Assembly (NCBI GenBank): GCA_036971475.1
Contig: JBAIZL010000001.1
Location: 93,638,983-93,702,982 of the forward strand
Origin: Prosapia bicincta
Lineage: Eukaryota; Arthropoda; Insecta; Hemiptera; Cercopidae
Length of the DNA: 64,000 nt
Reading direction: 5' to 3'
Below, piece after piece: positions 21,850 to 33,446 of this stretch. Each line of letters opens with the position of its first letter. Positions within the stretch are counted from its first letter, which is position 1. A model generated the notes under the pieces. The model saw nothing but the letters and a program-made list of their open reading frames with translations, made no database searches and was not told the origin of the DNA. Position numbers and translations under genes: made by a program.

Positions 21850-22140
21850 GCTGACAAAGTTTTAATTGGGCCTTAAAAACAAGCAGAAAACGTTGGCTCT
21901 GTACAAACTACACTGAGATACAGGGCATACCATTGATTTCCAGTCTTGCCAACAGATTGCTCAAGTGGAAAACTACAGGACTAGAATTATTCGCGAGGCT
22001 ATTGAAATAGAGAAGCAAGGGAGTCTTAACAAACGCGATGATACTTTGAATTTGCCCGCAGTGTGGAAAAGTGTCATTGATAGATTATATCGGCAGAAAG
22101 GTGAACAAAAGCAAAGGAATGAAAGTAAATGTTTGGCTCA
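21850..22140 (+). pseudogene. PLE GIY-YIG endonuclease C-terminal tail (upstream unit)
   Basis: Reads GHTIDFQSCQQIAQVENYRT, then RIIREAIEIEKQG and LNLPAVWKSVID, the typical C-terminus of a PLE endonuclease. It lies just upstream of a promoter and a second PLE 5' region, as in partial head-to-tail PLE insertions. Confidence 0.75.
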
Positions 22141-22153
22141 GGTGTGTGTGGAC

Positions 22154-22230
22154 TGACGTCAATGTGCGGATTGACGTCAATGGGCGTGGCTTCATTCCTC
22201 TATATATAGGAGCAGAGTTATCTGCGCTCT
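22154..22230 (+). promoter_or_regulatory. PLE internal promoter: two CRE sites, GC box and TATA box
   Basis: TGACGTCA at 22154-22161 and again at 22172-22179, GGGCGTGGC at 22182-22190, and TATATATA at 22201-22208. The spacing suits RNA polymerase II initiation near 22230, upstream of the ribozyme motif and the reading frame. Confidence 0.6.
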
Positions 22231-22255
22231 TCACTCGCTCTTCAACTGTTGTTGT

Positions 22256-22301
22256 GTTCACCTCGTCAATGCTAGATGAGATTCTAGCGAAACGTCCGAA
22301 C
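22256..22301 (+). ncRNA. Hammerhead-like motif, family o
   Basis: Candidate core TCGTCAA, unpaired T, helix II GCTAGA/TCTAGC with TGAGAT loop, GAAA, palindromic ACGT, then C22296. Possible helix I GTTC/GAAC. A second copy lies on the minus strand at about 40329-40372. The core departs at positions 3, 4, 6 and 8, so identity rests on the shared architecture. Confidence 0.4.
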
Positions 22302-23091
22302 TAAGATTTTATGCACTGCAGAATGAACGGATGCTCCAGATAATTACTATTCATCATATTTTTCCATCCGTGAAGGAATACGTATCAGCATTATAAATCT
22401 CTATTTGGAGACTATATTCCGTAATATCAAGCATTATGAGAAGCTGCGTTTGAAGAAGTCAACTCTCATCTGTGACCTTCGTTTTCTGATCCATTGTCGT
22501 AACAACAACGTCCTTCCTACTTTCACTAAGTTGTCGCATCACACCAAGACTAGAAAAACAGAAAATATTCTTCAGAATGCCAGTAAAACTCTACTTAGAG
22601 AACAAATCTATCCCACTAGGAAGAACCTTGCTACCACTGAAAGGGAATTTTTAACTTTGCACATTGACCTTAGTAATATTGTTCATTGTTTTTTGTGGGA
22701 TCGTATCGATACTCTACTGGCTTGGAGATGAGAAACCAATGTAAGTCTGAAAACTAAGAAACTGGTGAAAAAGTTTAATAGCCATACTGCTAAAATTTCT
22801 GAAATTCATTGTCAGACTCTTGATCATGACTTAATTGTGAAGAACATCTCTAGCTACAGCCTCAGTAATGCTGAAATTTCTGTCCTATGTAAAGGGTTTA
22901 ACTTTGCAATTGCTCCTGCCAGGCTTCCTTTAGAAGAAATAATATCTGAGGTTGAAACATCTATAGCCTACATAGATAAAACACAATATCAAGAGCACAG
23001 TGGTACAATATATTACAATAAAAATATTGAAAAGAACCCCAATACCACAAAAATAATCAAAAATAACAAATAAGACAAGTTACTTAAGATT

Positions 23092-23140
23092 AAACCCTTA
23101 TGTACATTTCGATGACCATGTCATCATCATCAGAGGGTCT
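23092..23140 (-). ncRNA. Hammerhead motif, family f (left arm)
   Basis: Mirror of the motif at 23238: helix I AGACCCT/AGGGTTT, core CTGATGA, unpaired T, helix II GATGAC/GTCATC with ATG loop, GAAA, palindromic ATGTACAT, cleavage-site A. Every core residue fits the consensus. Confidence 0.85.
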
Positions 23141-23237
23141 TGTTACAAAACACAATCTAGCACACAAGAAGTTACAAACTAGAATGATGATCATTCTAGT
23201 TTGTAACTTCTTGTGTGCTAGATTGTGTTTTGTAACA

Positions 23238-23286
23238 AGACCCTCTGATGATGATGACATGGTCATCGAAATGTACATAAGGGTTT
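23238..23286 (+). ncRNA. Hammerhead motif, family f (right arm)
   Basis: Seven-pair helix I (23238-23244 with 23280-23286), core 23245-23251, helix II six pairs, GAAA, helix III ATGTACAT, predicted cleavage after A23279. The best-formed ribozyme in the window. Confidence 0.87.
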
Positions 23287-24721
23287 AATCTTAAGTAACT
23301 TGTCTTATTTGTTATTTTTGATTATTTTTGTGGTATTGGGGTTCTTTTCAATATTTTTATTGTAATACATAGATAAAACTGAAGCTCAGGAGATTCGTCA
23401 GAAGGTTGATAGTATTTTACATACTAGCAGAATTCCTAAACCTAATCTCAGCCCTGGAGAAAAGAGAGCCCTTTTTAAACTGAAAAATAATGGAGACATT
23501 ACTATATTGCCGGATGATAAAGGTAACACAACTGTTGTTTTAAATACTTTAGATTATACAGACAAGATGAAAGAGATCCTAAATGATGAAAATTACAAAG
23601 TTGTTAAGAACGATCCGACCACCTACTTGGAAAAGACTACCAGGCGGATTATTAAACAAACTCCTATCAATGAGGAAACTCAATCCAGGATAAATCCTCG
23701 GGAAAAATCTAGTAGATATCCTAAGTTTTATGGTTTACCTAAAATCCATAAACCGGGCACTCCTATGAGACCTATAGTGAATGCTATTAATTCACCTCTT
23801 CAGAAACTGGAGAAATATTTGGCTAAACTTATGCAGCCATTTCAGAAGGCTGATTCCTATATCAAGAACTCTGAACATTTTGTCCAAGTGCTGCAAGGAA
23901 TCCAAGTTGAAGAAAGTGACATAATGGCTAGCTTGGATGTCAAGTCATTATTTCCCAGCGTTCCCATTGATGAAGTGCTTCAGAGGATGTTCATTTTTTA
24001 AGAGCTCTCTCCACATGTCTTAGATCTGGCTAGGCACTGTCTCAAAAACACTTACTTTTTGTTTAATGAACAGTTTTACAGACAACTTGATGGTACTCCT
24101 ATGAGATCTTCTCTTTCTCCAGCTGTAGCCAATATTTTTATGACGTTCTTTGAGCAAGACGACCTGAATGATGCTTTTCTCAAGCTTGGTTTCGTTATGT
24201 GGATGACGTCTTTATGATTTGGCAACATGGTGGCACAGAACTAGATAAGTTCCTTACGTACCTCAATTCTCGCCACTCCAGGATATTTTTCACTTTGGAA
24301 CTAGAGAAGTGATGGCTGCTTGCCGTTTCTGGATGTCTTGATTAGGAAGGGTCAGAATGGTTGTGTTCACTGAATGGTCTACAGAAAATCGACTCATACC
24401 AATAGATATCTTAACGTTAAGTCACATCACCAACCATATCAGATCCAGGCTGTCGCTGACACGCTCTTCTCTCAGTCCCACAAGTTAACAGACATCCATT
24501 TGAGGGACCATGAACTTATTACTATGAGAGAGGTGCTTAGAAGCAATGGCTATAAGGAATATGATATTAATAAAGCGTTACACAGCCAAAGTGTCCTTCC
24601 ACTTGACGTGAACGAGAAAGAGACTGAGAAAACTGGTAGTGTTTTCCTGCCCTTTATTAAAGGAACCATGGATAGGATTGGCAGACTCTTTAGGAGGCAT
24701 GGTATATGTTCCGATTACTAA

Positions 24722-25860
24722 ACACACATAATATTTTGCTATGGACAAGATACGTAGATGATATACTTATAATATACCAACCTACCATTCACAACGAACA
24801 CATCATAATACTAAACAAATTAAATACATACAACAAAAACATACAATTCATCTTCGAAACAGAAACAAACAGAACAATTAACTACCTTGACATTACATTA
24901 AATATAAACAATAATAAAATAGAAACTACAGTACACAGAAAACCAACTTCCATCAACACCGCAGTACACTACAAATCTAACCACCCCTGGACACACAAAA
25001 TTAACACTTACAATAACATGATAAATAAAGCAATAAAAATACACACAAGTTAACAAACAAAAATTAAATGAAGAATTAGATAACATTACAAAAATAGTAA
25101 TAGAAAATGGATACAACAAACACCTTATAAAAAGCATATACAATAAATTTACAAAAAAACCTACCCCCAACACAACACTACAACCAGAACACAAAAATAA
25201 TAATAAAAAGTCTACCTAAAATATAAATATACCAATAACAAAATAGAAAAAATAACAAATATATATAACAAAGAACACTACACTCCAACATACAAACCAA
25301 ACAACATAATAATAAAATATCTTAATAACACAAACCACAAAACAAATACAGAAAAACCTAACCTATCAGGAATCTACAAAATTACATGTAACGACTGCAA
25401 CACATTTTACATAAGGAAAACAACCAGATCATTTAAAATAAGATTTGAAGAACATTACAGAACATTCAAAAATAAAAATTCAAAAACATCAAATATTGCA
25501 ACACATCTAACATCACATAAACATGACATAACAAATTTAAAAAATAATCTAACCACACTCTAAATAAATAATAAACCAATAGAACTAAACTCACTAGAAA
25601 AATACTACATTTATTAAAACATACACAACAATTTAATTAACCTACAGACAACATGTGCAGACGACGTACTATTCAAAAACATAATACACTCGGCTCAAGA
25701 AGAAACACGTATGACGTCAACAAATACCAACATCACGGGCCAAACAACCACACCATAAAAATAGAGAAAATTAATTCAGTGATTCGACAATGGTCAAGTG
25801 ACCGAAAAGTGTCTCATTACATAAGGTAAAATTATTGCACTTAGTGGAGGAAAAAAATTG
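24722..25860 (+). mobile_element. 5'-truncated PLE (family d autonomous type) with ribozyme tail
   Basis: Reading frame starts inside the RT at TRYVDDILIIYQP (catalytic YVDD near 24757-24768), then TINYLDITLNINNNK and VHRKPTSINT. After frameshifts it shows a GIY-YIG domain (GIYKITCNDCNTFYIRKTTR near 25370-25430) and an NSLEKYYIY tail. The 3' region carries the family-d hammerhead, linking the fold-backs at 282, 25960, 47290 and 47622 to this protein-coding lineage. Codons are very A-rich compared with the upstream PLE. Confidence 0.85.
25779..25820 (+). ncRNA. Hammerhead-like motif, family d, at the PLE 3' end
   Basis: Helix I GTGAT/ATTAC (one G-U), core TCGACAA, unpaired T, helix II GGTC/GACC with AAGT loop, GAAA, AGTGTCT, cleavage-site C25815. 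Confidence 0.6.
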
Positions 25861-25881
25861 TTTACAATTAATAATAATAAC

Positions 25882-25883
<2 letters not shown>

Positions 25884-25956
<73 letters not shown>
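25884..25956. repeat. AT microsatellite
   Basis: AT dinucleotides between the PLE end and the next fold-back. Confidence 0.95.
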
Positions 25957-25958
<2 letters not shown>

Positions 25959-26066
25959 TGATATTTTACGTTGTCCATTTTTTTCCGTTGCACTGACTTT
26001 ATGAAGTTGATATATTACTATTGTAAATACTTTTATCCACCACTAAATGCAATAATTTTACCTTGT

Positions 26067-26108
26067 GTGATGAGGCACCTTTCGGTCACTTGACCATTGT
26101 CGAATCAC
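26067..26108 (-). ncRNA. Hammerhead-like motif, family d (left arm)
   Basis: Helix I GTGAT/ATCAC, core TCGACAA, unpaired T, helix II GGTC/GACC, GAAA, AGGTGCCT, C. All helices are perfect in this copy. The mirror copy at 26123-26164 (plus strand) has one helix II mismatch. Confidence 0.65.
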
Positions 26109-26122
26109 TGATCTTGACATCA

Positions 26123-26164
26123 GTGATTCGACAATGGTCAAGTCACCGAAAGGTGCCTCATCAC
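26123..26164 (+). ncRNA. Hammerhead-like motif, family d (right arm)
   Basis: Same layout as the left arm; helix II is GGTC against CACC, so one pair is lost. Confidence 0.6.
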
Positions 26165-26572
26165 ACAAGGTAAAATTATTGCACTTAGTGGTGGATAAAC
26201 GTATTTACAATAGTAATATATCAACTTCATATATATATTGCAGAAAAACTAGGTCACACAATTTTCTTGATTATTTTAGCAGTACACCTATATGCCCGAA
26301 TGTGTTGTAAAGAAAATGCATTTTTTTCAAAAAAAAGTAAATAAATTCTGTTCAAAGATAATAATTTTTTACTACAGTTGTGATAATAATTTATGGTAAT
26401 AATAATGGAATAATTATTCAATTACTGAATAATTTTTAGAATGTCCTAATGAAACCACGTAAATAATCAAATTGATTTTAAAATGTAGAGAGTAAAGGAA
26501 CACTAAAATAATAATGATATCATTATAATTAGTCAATTTTTCAGCACAGTGAACTAATTTTTTAACTAAATA

Positions 26573-26727
26573 AATAAAACCCACTAGCCATAATACAAAG
26601 GTTTTTATTTTACTACAATTACTTAATGATCATTTCGATAACATGGTCATCATGTACTATTCTGAATGTACATAAAGTAATGAAGTAAAAAAAAGACTTT
26701 TGTAATATGAAAAGTGGGTTTTATTTA
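26573..26727. repeat. Decayed hammerhead fold-back related to families f and g
   Basis: Arms AATAAAACCCACTAGCCATA and, at the other end, its near complement. The minus strand keeps helix II (GATGAC/GTTATC), GAAA and palindromic ATGATCAT, but the seven-base core is lost. Confidence 0.55.
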
Positions 26728-26729
26728 TT

Positions 26730-27590
26730 TAAATAATGATAAAATTATATATAGGATTTGAATACTTATTTATAAACTTTAAGTTCTATATGTAACTTGA
26801 ATGCCATTTTAGGCAAAATTATTTTATATATGGCTAATTCATTCAATTTGTTTAAACATGTTTTCATGTATATTTATAAAAATCAATATGAACTTATTCA
26901 ATTTTTCTTAGTTCAAGTTTTTAAAAATCTAGAAACCTATTACCTAAATTTTTCATTAAAGTTTTAACTTCTGTTGTCAGCTCCTGATTGAATTGATTTT
27001 ATTATTATTTATTTTATTATTAAAATTGTGTTTGTAATTTGGTTATAAAAATTTATGTTTATATTAAGACCTTACATTGTCATATTTTTTTAAAATGTTC
27101 TAATTCATCTATTTTTGTAATTTATCATCTCAAATCTTCAAATGTGTAGAATCAGCAAGTTCCAACTGTAAATATATCATTATTTTTTTATAAAGAAATA
27201 TTCATGTGGGCTTTTACATGTTTAAAAATTTATAACTTGTAGTAAGTTTGATTAAGAAAGAATAGGCCTCACAAAAAGTTAGTATAAAATAAGCATAAAT
27301 ATACAAGTGATACTTTGAATTGGTTTAGTTCTGATTTAATTTATTTCAACATACTATATTATTTCATAGAAGATATATAATTTCTAAAAATTTGCTGTTA
27401 CAAATGAAAGACTGGATGAAAATCTAGGTTAGTATGAAATTATTCTACTTTCATTCGTAAAGTAAATTACACACATTTTAAAGCTCTTATTATTTTAGGA
27501 ACATCACACAGTGCATCAATGCCTAAAACAAAACATTTAACCACTTTAAAAAATTTTAAGACAATTTCAAAATAAGGCCTCTTTTATATA
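26730..27590. other. Intron, no recognisable feature
   Basis: AT-rich; nothing supportable. Confidence 0.6.
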
Positions 27591-27594
27591 TATA

Positions 27595-27654
27595 TATGGA
27601 AAAATCTAATGGTTTCTTCCAGTTTATCTTAGACAGATCATTTTTTCTTAAAAA

Positions 27655-27706
<52 letters not shown>

Positions 27707-27965
27707 CACATAAAATATATATAATATATATATATAACGCTATAAAAAGCATAAATATCATTTATTTATTTTATTTCATTCTCTCATATTTCTTTTTGTG
27801 TTTTCTCTTCGATTGACAAAGACCACTGTGTGGTTGAAATATATCATTGTTTAAGTGCTTTTATGTGTTTCTATTTCAAGACTACAGTGTGGACTCTTAC
27901 CAAGGTAAGTCTGTCAGTCTCCTAGTCCAAAAAATCTATATATATATAGATTTATATATATACAA

Positions 27966-28017
<52 letters not shown>

Positions 28018-28072
28018 AAATCTAATGGTTTCTTCCAGTTTATCTTAGACAGATCATTTTTTCTTAAAAAGC
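27595..28072. repeat. 62-bp direct repeats around a PLE fragment and AT runs
   Basis: 27595-27656 and 28011-28072 are 62-base direct repeats with one mismatch. Between them lie an AT run (27658-27704), a family-b terminal fragment (about 27765-27942, ending in the AAGGTAAGT donor-like motif) and a second AT run (27967-28010). Confidence 0.85.
27810..27848 (+). ncRNA. Hammerhead-like motif, family b
   Basis: Core TTGACAA (27813-27819), unpaired A, helix II GACCAC/GTGGTT, GAAA, palindromic ATATAT, C27845. Confidence 0.55.
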
Positions 28073-28754
28073 TAATATTATATTATGTATTAGATACAAA
28101 ACTTGAAATACAAAATGTCAAGGCACTAAAACCTCTATTTATAACCTTCATCTCTCAGTATCTCTGAACATAATCTCTGGAAAATAATTAACTGAAACAT
28201 TCTATCCCAAACATCACTGAAAATAAAACATTGTGAAAATAAACATCTTAATTATGACTATAAACATAGTTATGTATTAGTACCAAAATCATGAAGAGTG
28301 ATGTTGAAAGAAAATTTCAAACCGTCTGACAAAAACAGTAAATTACTTTTTAATCGTTATTAAGTTGTAACACTAATATTTATACATTATTGATACATAT
28401 AATCAATCTATCATTACTTCAAAATGTTGCATTGAATAGACATTGAATTTTTCAACTCATACACTGAAATAATAAATTTACTCTATAAACAGAAAGTAGA
28501 AGTTTTATATGAAGTTATAATATAATTATAATAGTTTATGAAGAATTAATAAATAAGCTTGTCTGGCTAGTGTATAGGTTAGCACTATAACTTTATAACT
28601 AAGGACATCAAACAGTAATGGTCTTCGTAAGGATCAGTTTCTCTGGGGACCAATGATGGCATACTTTTTTCAAAATTGTGCACCTTCAGTTCAATTGAAT
28701 AAAATATTTCACAGCCATTATTTATATAAATAATTTGTTTGAATATACATTTCA

Positions 28755-28990
28755 ATGTTAAAACATAAAATAGTTAACTCTGAATTTCACCACACATTAG
28801 TTTGATTCAAAACTAACTCACTAGTTTATAACTCAGACTACTTTCGGCAACGGTGTCGCCTTTCTCAGTGCCTGGCTACTACTGAGCCAAGCACTATGTC
28901 GCCGAAACTAGTCTGTGTTGTAAACTAGTGTGTTTGTTTCTATTAAACTAATGTGTGGTGTGGTGAGGTTCAGAGTTAACTATTTTATTT
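28755..28990. repeat. Hammerhead fold-back, family m
   Basis: Arms include AGTTAACTCTGAATTTCACC / GGTTCAGAGTTAACTA. The left arm (minus, 28829-28871) has core CTGAGAA, unpaired A, helix II GGCGA/TTGCC, GAAA, AGTAGT, C. The right arm (plus, 28881-28915) keeps GAAA and palindromic ACTAGT with a damaged core. Confidence 0.6.
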
Positions 28991-28994
28991 TTTA

Positions 28995-30040
28995 CCATTG
29001 TGAATAGTTCTTACTAGATAAGCTCTAATTAACTAAATACTTCTCAATGTAAAGTATTTTTGGAATAGAAAAATATTAATTTTTCGGAGTTATACCTGTA
29101 ATTAGGAGTTATTAACACCTGTAATTATAAATTCTTATTCTTACTACATACAATAACATATTATTACTTAACTTTGTATCATATAATTAAATTATCTAAC
29201 TGATAAATTCATTTGCAGTAGAAAAATATTTTTTTTTAAATTGGTTACTAATTTTGTTTAATTGTTTTGTTTGCCTGGCAAGTTATAACTACTTTTTGAA
29301 CTAACATTTTTGCTTTTTCTACAGTTTAGACTTTTGTTAGACCAAAACTATATACATTTAGTTATACAACATAGAAGATACTTTGAGAGTATAAGCTGTA
29401 ACACAATTTAGTAAACAAAATAAAAATATTTACAATTTTGCATTTTTGTAACACTTACCAATGCCATACCAATGCATTGGATGTAGTAATTGCTTGTTAC
29501 AGTGATGATGTTTATAACCATGTACATCCCCCTGCCATAGCATATCAAATCTTCTATTCATCCTAACCACAGCCATTTAAATCAACACATTCACTCTTCA
29601 CATAATTTATCTATTTAGATTCACTTAAATACAAAAAATTCTAAATACACTTCAATCTACATTTGTCGATTTCTTGGGAGCAATATAATGTATAATGCAT
29701 GAGATGATAAAGTTAATGCAGTCTTAGACTAAAACAGAACGTCTAGTCAAGAGATTGAGGTCAACCTTGCATAGTGAAAGTATCTGTATCTTGTATTACT
29801 TCATTGTCTAACACCAAAGTCAAGGAGGGGGAGTCCACATGATTAATAAGCAGTGGGAAATAGAGCTGAGAGAATGTGGAGTAAGAGTAAAAGCTAAACT
29901 GTCCTTATTTATTTAACATAGGCTATCTATACTATCTATGTGTAGTTAGATAGTACCACTTACATAATTATATAAATGGTATAACACTCTCACAAACAAA
30001 AATATTGTATTTTATTATTCTTTATAGATTTTTATTAAGT
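28995..30040. other. Intron, no recognisable feature
   Basis: AT-rich with no supportable frame or repeat. Confidence 0.6.
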
Positions 30041-30048
30041 TAAAAACG

Positions 30049-30089
30049 TGAAGCTTTTCGCTGATTGGTAGTATCAGCATTATCAGAAC
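30049..30089 (-). ncRNA. Hammerhead-like motif, family q
   Basis: Core CTGATAA, unpaired T, six-pair helix II GCTGAT/ATCAGC, GAAA, palindromic AAGCTT, C. Position 8 is A while position 3 is still C. A decayed copy lies at 31217-31258 on the minus strand. Confidence 0.5.
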
Positions 30090-30269
30090 TTATTAATTAC
30101 CTTAGACTATGACCAATGACTATATTACAAATTACTAATTACCAATGACTAGATCTGGACTGATCATATAATTGTACTACATTTAAAAGATTAGCTATGC
30201 TTATCTGTTTGATTAAACAACCATCAATAACCTCTATTTATTAACATTTGTTGATTCGACAACAAATGT

Positions 30270-30315
30270 TTTGTTTTGACAAAGGGACACATCTCCCGAA
30301 ACGGTCGTCCTCAAC
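30270..30315 (+). ncRNA. Hammerhead-like motif, family a
   Basis: Core TTGACAA (30276-30282), unpaired A, helix II GGGA/TCCC with CACATC loop, GAAA, ACGGTCGT, cleavage-site C30309. Helix I is weak here. The element tail (AGTGCTACTATAGGCAAG) recurs at 31820. Confidence 0.55.
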
Positions 30316-30359
30316 AAGCAAAGTAAGTGCTACTATAGGCAAGTTAAAACATTTAAAAG

Positions 30360-31064
30360 TTTTTAGCTCTATTTATTTAAGTCTTTCATTTTCAAGACTT
30401 TATCGAATACGGTAAAAATTATTTTATGTTTTGATTTTATTTGTACTTTCTGCTCAATGAGCATATTTTTAATTTTAAATTATATATTTCTAAATTTTCA
30501 AAAATATTCATTTGTAAACCTTTCTGAGCATGTTTTATTAATTTCATATTATATAGCTCTGGAAAATCATGATTATTACCATTACAATGTGTTACTAAAT
30601 TAGATTTATATATATTAGGTTTTTTATAGGCATTTAAATGTTTTTTTATCTTTCCTTTATTTTCTTTTTAGTTTGTCCTACATATCATTTTGATACACTG
30701 TACATTTGATACTATAAATACCGCTTACATCCAACTTATTTAATTTATTAAATCATTTATTTTATTGTTTCTGAAATAAACTAGATTAATATTACTGTCT
30801 TTAAATAATTTTACAATTCGTATAATTTTGTACCCTAATTTGGACAAATAGTTTCTTTATTATTTGTTGTATAGTTAATTTTGTTTACATTATTTTTTAG
30901 TTATATTATTATTTAATTAATCAGCCGTTTCTTTTTTACATCCATTTTTTTGCTATTTGAATTATAAGATTTAAATCTTTCAACTTATTTATATACTGTA
31001 TACTATATATTATTATATATAAATTTTATAAATTATATATATATATATAAATTTTATAAATTAT

Positions 31065-31147
<83 letters not shown>

Positions 31148-31310
31148 GTTTTCTTGTTTAATAATAAAAAACAACTAAGGTTATTCAAATACAAGGATTA
31201 TTTATTTATTTTATATCCAAAGCTTTTCGTTGATAAACAGTACCAACATTATGAGGAATAAATGATACAATCATTATTGTATTAATAATAAGATATAAAC
31301 AATATTTTTA
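30360..31310. other. Very AT-rich intron with AT microsatellite 31078-31142
   Basis: Apart from the AT run and the decayed family-q piece near 31217-31258, nothing is recognised. Confidence 0.7.
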
Positions 31311-31588
31311 TACAAATCACATATAGTACTATATCATAAACTATAAATCTGTGATATTTGGATATTTATACACATCTGTGGTTCACTCCAGTCTTTTCTT
31401 TTTCTCTTTTTTGATTGACAAAGATTATTGTTTGATCAAAATATTTCAATGGTATGATAAGTTTTTTATATGTGTCTATTTATTTCGAAGAGATTGCAGT
31501 TTTGGACTATTGCCATTAGGTAAGTCTGTCAGTCTCCTATCTAGTCCAAAAATTCCTAAATGCGCTTTAAGCTCCACTAGAACTAACC

Positions 31589-31620
<32 letters not shown>
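31310..31620 (+). mobile_element. PLE terminal-repeat fragment, family c, and AT run
   Basis: Matches 1905-2205 in order, including the donor-like TTAGGTAAGTCTGTCAG. A hammerhead-like motif lies at 31412-31452 (core TTGACAA, GAAA mutated to AAAA). Ends in AT dinucleotides 31594-31620. Confidence 0.75.
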
Positions 31621-31624
<4 letters not shown>

Positions 31625-31651
31625 GAATTTTTTGTTAACATTGTTTAATTA

Positions 31652-31862
31652 CTAAACACTTTTGAATGTTTATAAACTTGCCTATAGTAGCACTTACTTA
31701 TATTTGTTGAGGGCGGCCATTTTGGGAGATGTGTCCCATTGTCAACTCAGACCATAACTGATCTCAATCTCAGACCGTAACACATCTCCCGAAACGGCCG
31801 TCCTCAACAAATATAAGTAAGTGCTACTATAGGCAAGTTTATAAACATTCAAAAGTGTTTAG
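31652..31862. repeat. Hammerhead fold-back, family a
   Basis: Arms of about 90 bases. The left arm (minus, 31708-31749) keeps core TTGACAA flanked by helix I TGAG/CTCA and helix II GGGA/TCCC, with GAAA mutated. The right arm keeps GAAA and palindromic ACGGCCGT with the core lost. The two arms together define the family-a structure. Confidence 0.65.
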
Positions 31863-31869
31863 TGATAAC

Positions 31870-32790
31870 TAGTAGCTCACGTGAAGATGGAATCAACAAA
31901 TATGGTTTAGTTATAATTTTTTAAAATCATATTAACAAAACTTATGTAACATTTCTTCCAAGTAACAGATAACCAAAAATAAATTAACTTAAAAAGAAAA
32001 TTCTTCATGATTTGTATACCTAAATAATTTTATTTCAGATATTTTTTTATATTGGTATTAAATATGCTATTAAAGGTTTTTAAACCACATGTGAATTTAT
32101 ATTCCATAGTTTATATACTAGGATTTTTTTAAAGATTTCAAAAACATAAAAGTATTAAGCAAGGTATAATCGAAGTAATTATAAAAATTTATCACTTTAA
32201 TATATTTCAAACTTGAATTTTTTTTAATGTCATAATTTATTACAAAAATTCGCTCAGCAGAATAAATTAAAACTATCAAGGGACATATTTAGTATTACTT
32301 TATCTTACAATTAGGCCTAGCTTTCAAAATAATTTATTTATATTTGTTTTATTATGACCATTATATTGAAACACCTAGTGATTTCAAACCCTTGATCGAC
32401 CTTTCAATTAAAACATTATGATAACTTTCAACACAACTAGACCATATATAATAATTTACTATTCTAAAAATATTAAATCATAATTTTCCAAATCACTGAC
32501 CTTATATAATAACTCTGTTATTGTTAAAAATTTTCCAAAAAGAATCTAATTATGGGAAGAGATATTACAGAAATTAATAATATAAATAAGAGAGATAAAT
32601 TATATTATAAAATTTCAGATTTGAAACATTTTCCACGATTTTGTATATAAAATTTAAAGTTTATGTTGAAATATAACTAACTTGAATGTTTTGAGCAAAG
32701 AAAGGATTATTACCTCATTCACTGACTGTATTTATAGACAATTCTATGCAAATAATTATAACAGAACTCTAACTATCCGAATAAATTGTA
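31870..32790. other. Intron, no recognisable feature
   Basis: AT-rich; nothing supportable. Confidence 0.6.
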
Positions 32791-32796
32791 ATAGAT

Positions 32797-33129
<333 letters not shown>

Positions 33130-33446
33130 GTTTACAATTTGTACAAATTTGTTAATCATTAAAAAAGAATTAATATACTATAAACCTAAACATAACATGT
33201 TCTTCCACATCAAGCTTCATCAGATATCTTAGAAAACACTGTAGTTACAGGTCTTGTACCTGTTGTATTCAATTTGTCAGTTTATTGTACATAAAATTCA
33301 CTAAATTGTACACCTCAATTTTTGCCCTACACATTTTAGTATGGTTTAATTGCAATGGACAAACTTACTCTCAGACAATATCTTTCACTGACTGTAACTC
33401 CTTAACAGAGTGTTTCCAAACCTACGTTTATATTAAGTTTTTTCAA

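Larger units (their letters stand above)
22983..23365. mobile_element. 383-bp fold-back with two complete hammerhead motifs, inserted in a PLE frame
   Basis: Flanked by the exact 14-base direct repeat TACATAGATAAAAC (22969-22982 and 23366-23379 minus overlap, starting at base 23366). The arms are nearly perfect mirror images centred near 23189. About 30 bases at the left end (ACAATATCAAGAGCACAG) have no mirror partner, and the same asymmetric start recurs in the copy at 57395. Low divergence between arms suggests recent insertion. It encodes no real protein. Confidence 0.85.
22378..24720 (+). pseudogene. PLE reverse transcriptase, interrupted
   Basis: Frames with several stops (for example at 22729 and 24001) cover most of a PLE protein. 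In order: an N-terminal helical region; ILPDDKGNTTVVL (about 23500); FYGLPKIHKPGTPMRPIV; ASLDVKSLFPSVP; a TPM..SLSPAVANIFM block; RYVDDVFMIW (24192-24222) with the catalytic Asp pair; a LPFLDV-like block; and MVYRKSTHTNRYLNV. All are PLE landmarks. A fold-back at 22983-23365 interrupts codons that otherwise continue exactly. The element stops at about 24720, where a second PLE starts. Confidence 0.88.
25957..26232. repeat. Family-d fold-back, copy with both ribozymes intact
   Basis: Arms of about 110 bases around a centre near 26116. Both arms keep all three helices. The unpaired left tail starts CTTGATATTTTACG, as in the other copies. Confidence 0.85.

Noticed and set aside
22150..22210. Resemblance of the tandem CRE/GC-box stretch to a strong viral enhancer
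   Set aside because: Shared only through common CREB and GC-box sites; the context is plainly a PLE terminal repeat.
23090..23288. Two identical 62-codon frames on opposite strands
   Set aside because: They are a by-product of the perfect palindrome of the family-f fold-back; no coding signal.
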